Assembly: GCA_023055355.1 (NCBI GenBank)
Contig: JALJCS010000009.1
Span: 24,205,001-24,269,000 of the forward strand
Reading direction: 5' to 3'
DNA: 64,000 nt
Source of the DNA: Agelaius tricolor
Lineage: Eukaryota > Chordata > Aves > Passeriformes > Icteridae
Position 1 is the stretch's first letter. Each line of letters begins with the position of its first letter. The position numbers and the translations under genes are program-made. This document shows, piece after piece, positions 1 to 13,493 of the stretch. A model generated the notes under the pieces. The model was not told the origin of the DNA and made no database searches. It was given only the letters and a program-made list of their open reading frames with translations.

Positions 1-618
1 CTTCTTCTGTTAAAACTGGGACAGAGCATCATTATTTTCATGTCTGAAGGTCTAAAACAGGGAGACATTTCACTTCTCCCACTAATAACCTTTTTTGTCT
101 TCCCAATAAAAAGAAATTCCAATTCATGACAAGGAAAAATATATTTTTCAGAAGAAGCTTTCAAATGTTCATAGCAGAAGAAGGACTTCTAATTTTTCTT
201 TCTTTTGTTTTAGTGAGTTGACAGCTTTTCCACCTGTGAAAAATATAGGTCATAGCTCATGGAGGCATGAACATTTTTTCTTAGGTTACTGCTGCGTAAC
301 TTTTTCTTTCTGTCTCCCAAAGAGCTTTGGCTTCTGTTTGTGGATTGACAGCTCTGGCAATAGATGCTGTTTGTAAACACAGCAGCTCTAAGAGGCTCTG
401 CTTGATTTAGCCATCTCTCTTCAATGCTCCTCTGGCTGTGAGACGTCCATGAGTGAGTGCCAATGACCCAGTCACTAGAACTCCACAGTGAAGAGTCAGC
501 ACATCGTCTGTGGTGTTTTGGGTGAGGTACCTGCCCATACAAACACTTACATAATGGAGAAATCATTTTCTGGTTGCCTACAGGCTGCCAGAGAGTGCAT
601 TAGAGCTCTTGTTCATAC
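1..618. other. Partial intron of MAB21L3
   Basis: Sequence downstream of the MAB21L3 exon 2 donor. I searched both strands for the next conserved block of the family and did not see it. No repeat family recognised. Confidence 0.6.
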
Positions 619-759
619 CTTAATGTTCTCATTGTGAATGCCAGAGTTGGAGATAGCCTGGAATCGCACGGCCTTGTAGCTGATTTCTGCAGTCAGCTGC
701 TGGATGATTTTCTGCACCTCCTCCACTGCTTTGGAAACCAGGTAATGCCGCCTTTCCAC
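619..759 (-). CDS. MAB21L3: MAB21L3 second coding exon (residues 17-63)
   Basis: Forty-seven codons from VERRHYLVSKAVEEV through TAEISYKAVRFQAISNSG to NENIK. The acceptor is GGAACTGACAG and the donor ATTAAG|GTATGA. Both ends are phase 0. The next exon is not found in 1-618 and is presumed to lie left of the window. Confidence 0.9.
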
Positions 760-3700
760 CTGTCAGTTCCAGGAAAGACACTTCATGTTGCAGGTAATTG
801 CAGTCTTTGTCTCCAGTGGGAAGCAGACAAATCAGCTTAAAGCATCCTGAAATTTGTGCTTGTGCTGCACTGAGAATAAAAATTGTTTCCCTGTGTATTG
901 GAACCAATTTACCATGAGACAGAGCTGTGAACACCAAAGGGTCAATATTCAAGACTATTGAGCATTAATTGATATTTCCATGCCAACACCATTGGATGGA
1001 AGGAAAGGAGTTCATTACACAGATAAATTTGTTATCAACTACAGCTACAGTCTCAATTCTTTATCCATTTGATGCAGAATACCAGTTACTCCCCTGCATA
1101 TGGTAACCATTCTCAAAGTCAGGATATGTTCCATTCCAAGAGCTGACAGGACATCAAGAGTTACAGATCTGTCCAATAGTCAGGTGGCAGACGTATGTGG
1201 CATCATTTAGATGCCTACCTTATACACTGAAAGTATCCACACTGTCTTTATGGCTGAAGTACAGATGAGACTCTACTCCTAGATAGTGTGAAAGCATCTT
1301 TCCAAAGCTGATCCCATTGGGAACTAGGTGTTTGTGTGGCTTAAAGGGCAATTCTTCAAGAAGTAGTAGCATAATGAATTATTGAAAATTATTTCAGTGA
1401 AATGTCTGAGTCTTGGGAGAACTGAGGTGAGGGGTGGGCAACTCTGAAAAATATAAGATAAACCTGAACCTTCACTTATGACTAAAAATGAAGGGAGCAT
1501 AAGGGGACTGTCACCATCTGAACAAGGAGATTCAACAGGAGGAACATGAAAGAACCATGTTAGTAAAGGGCATTTAATATTTCCCAAATACCCTTACACA
1601 TGTACCAAAGTGTGGAAATTCAGCTACTGTTAATGAAGTTCATGAACATATTTGTCATTACTTATGCAACAAGAATTACTTATGCAGAGTGAAATATCAA
1701 GACTGTTTACTGCTCTTTTTTGGATCCTCTGCTTCATCTCATTTGGTTGCAGCTTTTGCTTTCTTCTTGATTCTTCTTTTTCCGCACCATATTCTACCAA
1801 ACCTTATTGTTTGCAGGCAAGAAAAGAAAAATCAGAAACGGAGTTCATCACCTGACTGAAGTGAATGATAAAGCATAATTGCCAGTCAAACATAATTACT
1901 ACAGTTATTTGTTATTATCAAAGACCAAAAGGAAGCAAAAGCATAAGTTAAAAATTCTACTGTGAGAGTGGTGAGGCCCTGGCATAGGCTGCCCAGAGAA
2001 GCTGTGGATGCCCCATCCCTGGAAGTGTTCAAGGCCAGGCTGGACAGGGCTTTGAGTCCTGGTCCAGTGGAAGGTGTCACAGTCCACAGCAGGGAAATTG
2101 CACTGTATGATCTTTAAAGGTGCCCTCCAACCCAAACCAACCTATGGCTTTCCAAAATTCCTGTGTCCTGTTCACTCAGCATTTTCTTCAGCACCTGAAC
2201 AATTCTCTTTTCTCTTCTAAAAATATCACTGACAAGTACTTCTTTAAAAGTCCTTTTGGACACTTTTATGTCAAATGTTGAACTATCAGCCCAAAACACT
2301 CAAGTGTGTTGAAATGTGTCCCCAGGGCCTGGAAGAGGACAAAGAAATTCACTTCTTCACAAAAAGGGACCATTTAATGGACTAAAGCAGACTAGTGCTT
2401 GCCTCACATCCATTAACCATGAACAGCAATTGACTAATACTGAACTTGAAGATGAGCAGAGTTTGAATACCTTCCTCCCCCAGACAACAAATTAACAGTA
2501 TTTTTACTAAGCTGAATAGCTTTTGGAAGTGGGAAATACATCAGACAACAGCACCATATTCCCTTGACTGGGCTCTCATCCACCCTTGACATCCTGCTTC
2601 TTTGCTATCTTAACACCATGTTGTCCTTTATGTTTATATAATATCCTTGAATTTCCCTAGTAATTCACCCTCCCCCTCATTCCTCCTCATTCCAATTCAT
2701 CCTTTTCTCTAAGAGCAGTTTTAGCTACTTACATGTACTTTAAAAAAAAACAAAACTGAAAGATTTTAGCCCATATTCATTTTCACCTCCTCATCTCAGC
2801 TTTCATTTATGGCACTTCTCCATCTGTATCTATACTGTATCTATTTTCTCCACCTTATTTTTGTTCATCCAGAACAACTCCTTAGAACAGTCCAATAAGC
2901 TTGACAAAATACCTAATGGTTTTTCCAGCAAGTGAATGGTGAGTGCCAGAGAAAGCTGTCTATCTCTAAGAGCTTTTAGACAAAAACCAGACTTTTTTTA
3001 AACTGAAGAGTATAAAAAGTATACAGTCGGTCAGCTAAAAAAGAGACCCAGAGTGCCCTCTGTATGCATTGCTCATGCTCTGTTCTCTCTAAGGGGCACC
3101 TGCTGGAAACATTTTTTGCCACCTCCAGTATCCAGGGACAATCCATCCATTCAACCCAGCCTGGCCTCATTTAATTCTACCTTCATCACCTACTGGCTAG
3201 GCTACAGAAGTTGTCATGAATTCTTTATAAGAGTATACAATCAAAAAAACAGTTGAAGGAGTACCACTAAACTCCACTTTCAATGTGTACTCCCCATCAC
3301 TGGAGCAGGGATAAAAGAACAATGGGCATGTGACTGACAGAGGCTGCTCACTATAATTAGCTAACCATAATTAGCTCCCTAATCATCCTGTTGGAAAATA
3401 TAACCTTCCTACAGAAGGGAGGGCAGAAAATCAGAAAACAGAACGTGAGTCTGAAGAGTCAAGGCATTTATCTCAGATACTTCAGGTACCGGCACAGACA
3501 CATTGGGAGAAAAGACATTGTCAGGGCTTTGCTGGACAGTCACTTCTGTGACTTACTGGTATTCTCCTTACCAGGTCTTAACTCAGGGAATTGTGCTAAA
3601 ATGCACAAAACCTGAATAACAAGGTCAATTAAGGTTTTATTAAGGGGGAAGGAAGCAGGATTGGGATTTATTAGGAACTGTTAAGAACATTTGGGTTTTC

Positions 3701-5084
3701 TCTTATTTACCCAGCCACATCCACTCCATACGCATTCAAATTTTTCCTTTGATGAGTGGCTTAAGGATGAAATCTCTGGTATTATAGAGATTCATTGCAC
3801 CAGGTGGTTGACCTGTTTCCAAAAACAGGCAGCATTTGACAAGCTGAACTGCCTAAAGTTGGACAAGAGACTCAGGAGCAGGCAGAAACTAAGAATCCAT
3901 CAGAGCTGGAGGGCTGCTAGAAAACAGACTTCCAGTATAACCTAAAATATTGGCAACTATGAGCCTCACTTAACTACAGTCTGCTTCTGTTCCTTGTACT
4001 TATGGCTGTCATATGAGCATTTTCCTGTGCATGGCTTCCCTCTGTTCCCTCCTTTGTAGCTCTTCTTTTTAAATCTTCAGAGAAGCATTCACTGTTATAG
4101 CTCACTGAACAGATTCTCATGGAATGATTTTCCTGTGCACAACACCCTATGCCTGAAGAAGGTATATTTCTGGGAGAACTTTCATACTTGCCACCAAAAC
4201 ATTTCCATAGAGAAAACAAACCTTTCTTACCAGCCCCTTCATTGTACCAGAATATGTGACCCTTTACAGAAAATAAAGCCTTACACTTTCTAATTTTGAA
4301 ATTATTTGTCATTTTGGTATCTTGCATTTTGTTGGGGAAAGCAGACTATAAAACAGGATCTAGCTAAGTACTGCCATGAAACATGTCAGCTTTAAAAAAT
4401 GTTATGGCTCACTTAGAGCTTTTATTAAACAGTATTGTTTCACAGAAGATTTTATTCTGTTTTATTTCATTTCATAATGGGGGAAAAATTGAGTGCTGGA
4501 ATATCTTATAAAATAGAAAATGAGATTCCAGTCTGCATGTGCTAATGAGACATGTTATTTTAATCATGGTATATAGATAAGTATCCTAAGCTGAGGTGAC
4601 AGACTGATGACTGAATTCTAACAATATTGGTCTGTCTCTGCAGTTCCTACATGAATCTTTCTTAGAGGCAACGCCTGGTGTTGGTCTTGTTTCAGTCAAG
4701 TCAAGACCATCAGACAGGGAGAGAGACAAGGACATGTCCTTAGATTTAAATGCTGGCAATTAACAGCTAGTATCACATCTGGAATTCCAGATCAGGAACA
4801 AAAATTCAGGATACCTAGAAGAAGAGGACAAGCACCTTGAAAAATTAGGCTACCGGCAGATAAGATTCTGCAACAGAAACCTAGAAATCTCATTAGAAAT
4901 ACAGTTCTCATGAAACTTCACCCAGTCTTGTCTCAGAAATGAAGACAGCAGGCGAGCAACTAACTGTCAAATTTGGCACCCTTCAGAATCAACACCTAGT
5001 GTGGGAGACAGAAAATCTGGTCAGATAAAGTCTTACCTTGCTCTGGATGTAGATTTCTACATCTTCATCTGTGAATGGTTTCAT
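619..5084 (-). CDS. MAB21L3: MAB21L3, 5' part of gene (first two coding exons; continues off the left edge)
   Basis: Two exons joined in phase 0 give 63 N-terminal residues starting MKPFTDEDVEIYIQSK and continuing VERRHYLVSKAVEEVQKIIQ. This follows the pattern of human MAB21L3 (MK-x-T-x-x-D, a lysine at the junction, then VSKAVEEVQK). The Mab-21 family has a nucleotidyltransferase-like (cGAS-related) fold; the biochemical role of MAB21L3 is poorly known. Most of the protein, including any catalytic-core residues, lies left of base 1, so integrity of the whole gene cannot be judged. Placement directly downstream of SLC22A15 on the same strand agrees with human synteny. Confidence 0.88.
760..5036. 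other. MAB21L3 intron between coding exons 1 and 2
   Basis: AT-rich intronic DNA with one CR1 fragment at about 1963-2150. No other exon or RNA gene recognised; the short open frames here show no family resemblance. Confidence 0.75.
1963..2150 (+). mobile_element. CR1 LINE fragment (3' end, plus orientation)
   Basis: The text GCCCAGAGAAGCTGTGG, GATGCCCCATCCCTGGAAG and TTCAAGGCCAGGCTGGACAG is typical of the 3' part of avian CR1 elements. It ends near the usual TCCAACCCAAACCA-type segment. It is 5' truncated and degraded. Confidence 0.85.
5037..5084 (-). CDS. MAB21L3: MAB21L3 first coding exon (residues 1-16)
   Basis: Sixteen codons, MKPFTDEDVEIYIQSK, starting at the ATG whose first base is 5084 and ending AGCAAG|GTAAGA (donor at 5036/5035). 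The upstream leader runs toward 5100 and beyond; the transcription start could not be placed. Confidence 0.85.
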
Positions 5085-7554
5085 GGCAAGATGGTCTTCG
5101 CTGCTCTTTAAAGTGTGAATTCACTCTTCACTTGTTCACCTGCCTCTGGAAGTAGAGGAACACTCAGAGAGAGCTGCTCAGAGCCTTCTTGCCCTGTGAA
5201 GCTCAAGTCACCTAATATCTCTGTGCTGTGGTTGAGTAAAAGAGAGAAGCAAGGAAGCATGCCTATTTTTAATAATTTTCTTTTTCTGGTCTGAGCTACA
5301 ATGGTGACATCCAGCTCATTCAGAAAACTATCTCCAAATATTCTCTAAGTTCAATTGTTATTATTCATCCTATTACTTTTAAATGGTGGATCTTGCATGC
5401 AGGCATACACAAAAATACCCCAGCAACTGCTCTGTCTCAGGGCAGATCTGGAAGTGCTTTTCAGATTGCAGTGCAGCTTCAGTACATTCATGCACAGCAT
5501 TGTTACTCTGCCTGCCACTAGTACATCCCTGCCTCACTAGACCTTCACTACACCTTTTCTTAAATGCTCTCAGTTATTCCTTGTTGACTAATCCACTCTC
5601 TTTCCATCTGAAAATGCATGGGTATTTTTACACTCAGATCATTCACTGGGGTTGCAGTCTGCAACCCCTGCTCCCCTCTCCTCCCCTCTCCTTATATCTC
5701 CTCTCTCTCTCTGGCTGTATTGACAGTAAATATTGTGCAGCCTGTCCCCTCCTGTAGCTTGCTTCGCTTTCTTTACAGTAAACAGACAGAAAGCTGCCTC
5801 TTGTTTTCTGCCAGCAGCTCAGCTAACAACCCCATATGGATGATTCAGAAGCAAAAACAATTGATCAGGCCTCATTGATTCCGTGAAGCTTGCTGGCTTT
5901 TAGAAAGAAGGGTACATCAGCCCATGGAAGAGAGTGACAGAGTATAGAGACGAGATCCCATGCTGCTAAGCATTCCTTATTAAGGAAGGCACACTCCATT
6001 TTTGGGTAAGATCACTATTTCCCCCTGGAAAATGAACTTTGACATCCCTTGACCAATTTACTGCCTCTGCAGCAGCTGGCAAAAGGCAGCACCTGGGTGG
6101 GAACTGGGTGCTACCTCAGGAGAGGCACTGTTGTGGCTAGTTATCCTTCATTATGTCCTTCATTAAGTCAAATATGAAGTACATTAATTTAAGTAATTAA
6201 TTGGAGCACAAATACCTGCAGGACATCTGTTTCTCCAGCACCTACAAAGGAAACCCTTCTATGCCAGACAGCTGCCACTGTCTTTTTGCTGAGGGACTCG
6301 AGGACTCCTTCACAAAGACATGTAGGCATTTACCTCCCAAACCAGCTTCCACTAGAGTTGGGCACTGAAAAAGATTTTCTTGGCTCCCCAATGTTTAGTG
6401 ACTCATACCACATTCTTGCTCACATCAACACTTATTGGCTATCTTTCCTCTGAGGGGCCAGCAGTTTATGTGAGCTCTGCTAGGGAAACCAGATAAAAGG
6501 TAGGGTCTAAAAGAAGGTAAGTGAAAATAACAGGCTGGAACAGAACTTGCAGGGGCAGGTTGGATGGGATTATATCCAAGTAGATTGTACAAGAGAGGAG
6601 AATTAGCCTTTTAAATGGTCAGATTCCATTAAGCATGCCCTTAAATCATTAAGTCCCTTGTGCCCCCTCAGATAGTCATCTGCACATAGAGCAGCAGACA
6701 ACTGCCTGAACACTCTTGACACCACCACACATTAATACTCAGAACCTCAGATGAGTATTGTGAAGGTAGGAGAGATTCAAGGGTCTTTCTTTCTTGCACC
6801 TCTAAGGTCTCTCTTCATGACAGCTGTCCAAAGACACGGTGTAGGCAGAGAGATGAAGTGGTTTTGGTCATTTTATATAATAACATACCTTATGTTCATA
6901 ATCATCATTATTATAAGGCATCCATTATTTCCATCCGATAAGTAGCACATATTATGCTACTATTTGGCTGACAGTGATATAAATATTACAACTGATAAAG
7001 ACCTTTACACTACCAGCAAAATACAGGTTAGAGTGGTATGGGAGGCAGCAGCCAGTCTTGACCTCACAAGAACTTGTGTTTGTCACATGAGGACCAGATA
7101 GCACAGAATACAGCAGAAAAGTAGAGGCAGATAGCCATGTGTGAAGAGGGAATGTTACTGTGGGCAAAGCCTGCATCAGAAGGAAAGAGTAAAGAGTAAG
7201 GACAGAGCAGAAATCAGAACATCTTCATAGATAAAAGAGGATGTAGATACAAAGTGGGAAGAATCCAGGCTTCTTCAGTGAGGTCTACTGAGCTGATGTA
7301 GTGGTACTGCAGAGAAACCTCCATCAGATGCGTCCTTCTCAGGACCTTCTACCATGACAGTGCTTGTATAAAGTAAGACTAAGGTGGAGAAAATCTGAGA
7401 TGGATCCAAGCCCCAAAGGATGATAAAGACAGTCTCCTGAGAAAATATTTCCTCTGAGCCTCCAACAACTTAATTCCCCAGGCACACCAGCAAGAGGGAG
7501 TGAAGAATGGCTGTTTCTTATTCCTCACTCTTCAAGGAGCACAGAAGGAAAAAA

Positions 7555-7830
7555 GGAGAGCATCAAGAAGATGAAGCCAGGCTCTTCTCTGTGGTTTCAA
7601 GCATCAGGACAAGAGACAATGGGCAGAAACTGATGCACAGGAAGTTCCACCTGAATATGAGAAAGAACTTCTTGAATGTGGGGCTGATTGAGCACTGGAA
7701 CAGGTTGCCCAGAGAGGTTGTGGAGTCTCCCTCACTAGAAATATTCCAGAACTGTCTGTATGCAACCCTATGCCATGTGCTCTGGGATGACCCTGATTGA
7801 GCAAGGAGGCTGGACCAGATGACCCATTCT
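7555..7830 (+). mobile_element. CR1 LINE fragment (plus orientation)
   Basis: Contains AGGCTCTTCTCTGTGG, AGTTCCACCTGAATATGAG and AACAGGTTGCCCAGAGAGG, ending GAGGCTGGACCAGATGACC. These are in the order seen near the 3' end of CR1. The open frame spanning it is CR1-derived, not a host gene. Confidence 0.88.
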
Positions 7831-10800
7831 TTTGTGAAAAGCTCACAACAGCTTCATGGAGATAAAAAGCACTCTGCTGAAGCCAGGCAACCACGTGAAG
7901 ACAAAACCACAAAAGGTCTCTTCAGTTCTAGTTAGCTCACAATCCATCAGATATCATGGGCATGAACACTGTTGAGAGCTTTTGAACTTGATTAATTTGG
8001 CAAATTAAACTCCCAAGTATACTTGTTTCTAAGGAGATTCCCATCCACACTGAGAATGGCTATCTTTTTGACACCTCCAAATCCCTTTCTTTTCTAGTGA
8101 TTGTTAGAAGTGTCTTAAGCCCCCGCTAGGGTTTGGGCATATTTTTGAGAGACAGTTTCTCTAGACAGATCTTGCTGAAGCAGCGCAACCTTCCTTCCCT
8201 CTTTGGTGGTGACTCTGAGGAGGTTTTCAGCATCACATATCTAATTAGCCAACCACAGACACCCAAATTCTGCTTGATGACCATCCATTGATTTATACAG
8301 CTTCTCTCAAATATTTTCAAGCTGCACTTCAGTACTTTGGTTTTCTCAAGTCACAGTTCCCTGCCTGCTGATCTGCGTAAGATTATGTGGAATGACTCAG
8401 CTATCACCCCATTTGTATTATTTCAGTTCCCATTTCATAGTACCTTGTAATGGAGTTCAGATGGTGGCTAATTTCCTTTCTACCTGCATCTTCATTTACT
8501 TAGCTGTACTCTTTTAAGAGGACTTAGAAATTTCCTAGTATCTGCAAAAACACTGAATCTGTGGTATATAATTTTTCATTCATGCTGTTGGCAATGTGCA
8601 GGACTGAATATGATTTTGGATCTGTGAAACCCTTGTGAAAGTATTCTGTGAATATATGCCTTGAATGGTATTAGATTGGCTCTTGTACGTTCTGAAGATG
8701 CCAATTACTGATGCTTTCCATGCTTGCTTGGCTTTCCTTTCTTCACTCTTCAGTTTCACAGATATGACAAAGACATTTCAAACCTACAATCAAAAGTAAT
8801 ATGAACTGTGAACTGCACAACAATAAAGAAATCACCAACATCTTGTAAATAAGAGCATCAGTATTAACTGCACAGGGTTGTCCAATGTTGTGCCTTTTTC
8901 TGTTGGGCAACTATTTAGAAAAACTATTCATACGGAACAGTGAGCATGTATTAAAAAGCCTCTGCTAAATCACACAAATGAGTCAGACCAATGTACCACT
9001 TGTGACTCACAGATGATCTGCAGTGGCAACAAGTAAGCCCTGTTGAAGATGCTGCCTTCCAGATGAAATACAGCCCTGAATTTCTAGTTGCTAATGATGA
9101 CCCATCTCTTCTTGCTCTAATTACCGGAGGCATTAAGTCTGTGGCATTAGCTGAAGCATGTACTTGGGTCAAGACAGACTACTAGACCAAATGATCCCAA
9201 CAGATTTAATAATCTCTGACAGTTCTCTTGCCTTCTTAAACTGTTGTCCCATTTCTCCCCATTAGTGGATTAAGTGACTGTGCAAAATGAGTAATTGTAG
9301 CTTGAATCCCCTATACCATTTATGCTGTGACAGTCGTTAGAACTGTTCAGCCTCCATTCAGAGGATAGCAGCATAACATAATCAGGCTTTTTGGGGGCAA
9401 AAGTTCTGGGAATTTATTTGGGTTTTTTTCCACTTTGTCTTTTAATAAGTTGATATGAGCAAAGGGGATACTTCAATGACAAAAGCCTGGGATGGGCTAG
9501 AGGGAAAAGAAAGTCCTGCTAATTCACTGTGACAGCACCAGAATCACATATGGGTGCCAAATTGAAATGCTTCTCCTCTCATTCTCTCCCATTACCAATC
9601 AATACTTGGCAGGCTCAAAAATGCTCCAAATGCTTATGCTGCTTGTTCTCACTGCCACACATTCTCACATTAGCCTTGGGTCTGCTCTTCATATCATGGC
9701 AAGTTAAAGGTTTATATCCTTTCCAAACTAAGTACAGGATTGGATCAGGTCCAGTCATTTATAAAACCTGGTACCTTTTTTCCATTCGTGGTCATACCAG
9801 ACACATCAGAAAAAGGCAGACAGTTTTTGCTAGAAATGAGTTCTCTTCATCTGGGAAGAGATTTTAAACCCCGAATTGTTTACAACCTGAATGTTTTCAG
9901 GCTGCAGTCTAGTATTTCCAAAGAAAGTGATCACTCCAGGATCACCAGCTGAGGGTGTGGGGGATTCTGAAAAATGCTGAGATTATAATGCTGCTACTCA
10001 CCACCAACCAGCTTCAACGAGGAAATTCATCAGAATCCAGTCCATTTTGCAGCTGCTGTTAAGCATCAAGCCACTGGGCAACAAATATAAATCACACAGC
10101 AGTGCTTCTAGTATTGCCAACATCACTGGGACAAAGTGTGGTGATGTGCCCAGGGTCTGGAAATTTCCAAGTTTAAAATGGTCAGCTCAGAAGATGGCAG
10201 GAGAGACAGCAAGCTGGGAGTCCTGGGTGCATCAGCTCTGAGGCTTCCAGGAGAGTTTACTGAGATGTGGGACAGGAAAACTGGCATTTTGAGTTCTGAA
10301 TCCATGTACTGTCCTCTGAATGTTCACTGAAATAGTGTAATTTCAGTGCATCATAATCTAAACATAAAATATTCTACTAGACCATTTCTAAGGATATTTT
10401 TCCTCTGTGTTTTGTCCATCACTAAACTACAACTACTGTTCTACTGTTTCAATCAGGATGTTCCACCATCTTGAAAACCTACCTGCAGCCAACATCCACA
10501 AAAATGAGAAACTTCCAGCACTTTTATTTATATGCCTACATAAATAGCCTGCATGCCAAAAAGGAAATACTTGATACCACTGATTTAAACACATGGTTAG
10601 AAAAACAGCATCTGGAAAAAACATGTTTGGCAGAGCACAGTGCAACTGGGAAAACTTTTAGCACTGGAAGTCTTTTCAGGTGAGAAAAAGCTGCCTCACT
10701 TTTGATGTCAGCATAGGGTTGCTGGTTATTTTCAGGTGTCAAAAAAAGGATTTTAAATTTAGGGGCACAGTAACTTGGGACAGAGAGACCAAGTCCAAGA

Positions 10801-11407
10801 TTTAAAAGAGCCAAACCAAGAAGCATGCTTGCAATGGATGCTCTTTCAAGAGGGGCTGAATGAGACTGGATCACTGCATTTCCAGGAGCTGGTGATTTTT
10901 TTCATGACTGCTCTCAGAGCACAATGTTCGCTTGCATTATTTTTACACTTTGCTGTTGTGTCCAAATTGACCCGATTCAGAACTTATTGCTTGAGTCCAC
11001 AGCAGTTTGAAGTAAATTGAGTAAATTACCAGTGCTAAGTGAGAACAGTCACTCCAACACAAACTCACTTGGGAGAGAGAAGACTCAGACTGGCATCCCT
11101 GTTTATGTGCTTCATCCAGTCACTGACTAATAAAAAATGTCCAAGAGTTCACTGGAGCCAGAGCTAGAAACTAGGTCTCATATATCACAGACCAACAACA
11201 GCTCCACACCCATAAGATCTACTGCCTTCTCTTGATCAAAATACAATTACTGCAGAACAAACAGGTCAGCTTGAGCAAGGAAACTGAGGAGGTCTCCAGG
11301 CCCAAAAAAGCCTGGTCCCCGGGAGCTATTTTAGAGTGCTGGAAGAAATACTTGTGTAGGAGGAGAGTGAGATTAAATAAAAAGCTAAACCAAACAAATA
11401 AAACAAC

Positions 11408-11449
11408 AAAAAAAAAACCCCAACAACAATGAAGCAACCCCCCCCCCCC
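11408..11449. repeat. Low-complexity A10 and C12 runs
   Basis: A run of ten A at 11408-11417 and a run of twelve C at 11438-11449, in an otherwise A/C-rich stretch. Confidence 0.9.
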
Positions 11450-12262
11450 GTCCTCTCCCACCCAAAACAAACAAAAACCCACAAAAAGCCCCCAGCAGAG
11501 TGAAGACAGCTGACAATTACATTCTATCTGAAGACAGCTGACAACCACATGAAAAGCAGATGTGTTTTTGTATGATCTTGGTCAGCAGTATTGCCAATCT
11601 CCTATAAAAGCTGTCTGATCAAACTCCTCAGTTGCCACCCTATACACAAGGTCAAAGATACCAAATTTCCCAGGTGATCCTTAGGATATGTCAACTTGGA
11701 CATTGCGTTGTGTCCTGGGGCTAATGTGGCACTGTGGAGAGGACAGAAAGGAGAAGCTGAAGAAGCAGTCAGGATTAAAGGACGAGTTTGCCAATATTCC
11801 TGTAGAAGTGTCTCAAGAAAAGCACAGGGGAAGGCCCAGACAACTACATGCTTTGTGTGGGAAGAAAGCAGAGGAGGAGTCACGGGGACTCTGCAATGCA
11901 TGGGCCCAGAGGGTAACAATTGCCGTGTGGGAACAATTACTGTACAATGAGAGCACTGGCAGAAGTGAGAAATAATTTGCCTTTTATTGGAAGCATGATG
12001 TATGTACCACAAAGCAGACCAAGATAATCAGCAAACTAGTGAGAACAAGCCTTGTCAGAATCTCTACAGAGGCTTCAGTCAAGTATTTTCAGAGAATTTC
12101 TAGACAGATCAGATAATGACCTCCATAGCTACATACTCCAGCTTCAGTCACTGGAAGATGAGCTTACAGCCTCCAGTCCAAGCTATGTCTGGCTAATACA
12201 TATGCTATTCTTCTAGACTATAACTTTGAAAATTTGTCATCTGAATAGCAGGTAGCAGGAGA

Positions 12263-12280
12263 AAGCAAGCAAGCAAGCAA
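12263..12280. repeat. (AAGC)n tetranucleotide repeat
   Basis: About four tandem AAGC units; a short microsatellite. Confidence 0.8.
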
Positions 12281-13487
12281 TTTAATTCTCAAGCAAACAC
12301 TTCCTCCTTTATCTCAGACCAATAAAACTATACAGCAACAAGCTAATTCCCATCAGCTGCCCAGCCCTTTCCCCTTTATTGGCTGTTTGTGCAGTCAAAG
12401 CCAAACTGCCAAAGGGAGAGAGTCAATCGTTTGTGCTGTATCTGCTCCAGGCAGTGACAGGCCACGGGACTGATATTCAGGGCTAGAACTAGTTAAATGC
12501 AGATTAAGGGCACTGAAAACGGGAGTGGGGGAGGAGAAACAATAGTGGAATAAAACCAGAGCAAGTTGCTTGGCCAGGCTAGTGCAGAAAGGAGCAAGCC
12601 ATCTCTGCTCATTGGGTTTTCATGGAGGGAAGGAAACAAGCAGATGTGCTTCAAATGGAAAATGGGGTGAATAATGCTACCAGTCATCTGGTGGGAGAGG
12701 GACAGTTTGGGGCAGGAGGGAAGAACAGCATTCACAGGAGCACAGAGCTCTTCAGTTTCTGCTACCAGGGACTCTGTGCTCTTTAACAAAGCAAAGGCTG
12801 GCAGAGAAAACAATCAAATGGCAGTTTAGAATAGAGCACTGATCCCTATTCCCCTACAGTCACTTTTTCCACGTTCTGACAATATTTTCTTTGCTACTGG
12901 ACAGGGGACAGGAAATGCAGTCAAGCTATTTATCACCTCATTGCCAGGTAATGAAGACAAATGTTCAAATTTTGCCATTCCCTGACGAGATGTTTTGGCA
13001 GGAGCACTGAGGACAGGGACCATGGCCTTGTGCATCTGCATCCACTTTAAGAAGGGGTGTTTAAGAGACAACTAGAGCTCATGGGAACCCCCCCCAGTAC
13101 ATGTTAGTAACACCACCACAGACATTTGGCTATGCTAAACCCCCCAAAGTATTTCCAGTCTTTCAACATCAATCAGCACAACCGAAGCCAGTAGTAAATT
13201 GATTCTCACATTCCACTGGTGCCAGTTTTTGTTAGAAATGATTTGTGATAGATATGGTGGAATATATTGATTAGTACTGACAGTCCCAGTTTCCCAGGCG
13301 CTTTGTAGCACTGCCTTTCCAAAATGACCTGCTTTCCACCTTGTCAATTTTCTTCTGCAGAGTCCATTAGAAATATCTATTCTATTCTGAGAGCTTCATG
13401 TCCCTCCAGAAAACAAAACAAAAGGGTCAGGCAAGTAAAAAAATCAGTACAATAAAATAGGTTTGTGGTGTTGCAAAAGAACTTGTT

Positions 13488-13493
13488 TTTATT
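13488..13493 (-). terminator. Candidate distal polyadenylation signal of SLC22A15
   Basis: Minus-strand AATAAA in the context CAATAAAAACAAG, followed by a T-rich patch (GTTCTTTTGC), a reasonable cleavage and polyadenylation arrangement. If used, the 3' UTR would be about 8.3 kb. No transcript evidence is available. Confidence 0.35.

Larger units (their letters stand above)
5085..13487. other. Intergenic region between SLC22A15 3' end and MAB21L3
   Basis: Contains the MAB21L3 5' leader and presumed promoter (just above 5084, not a CpG island) and a CR1 fragment at about 7555-7830. Also present are an A10/C12 low-complexity patch at 11408-11449 and a short (AAGC)n run at 12263-12280. No coding exon recognised on either strand. 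Confidence 0.6.

Noticed and set aside
629..952. 107-codon minus-strand frame over MAB21L3 exon 2
   Set aside because: Wrong reading frame; the conserved MAB21L3 residues are read in a different frame between the splice sites at 759 and 619.
7507..7800. 97-codon plus-strand frame
   Set aside because: Explained by a CR1 LINE fragment in that strand; not a host gene.
11602..12012. 136-codon minus-strand frame
   Set aside because: No recognisable domain, moderate length for intergenic DNA, and competing frames on the opposite strand; treated as chance.
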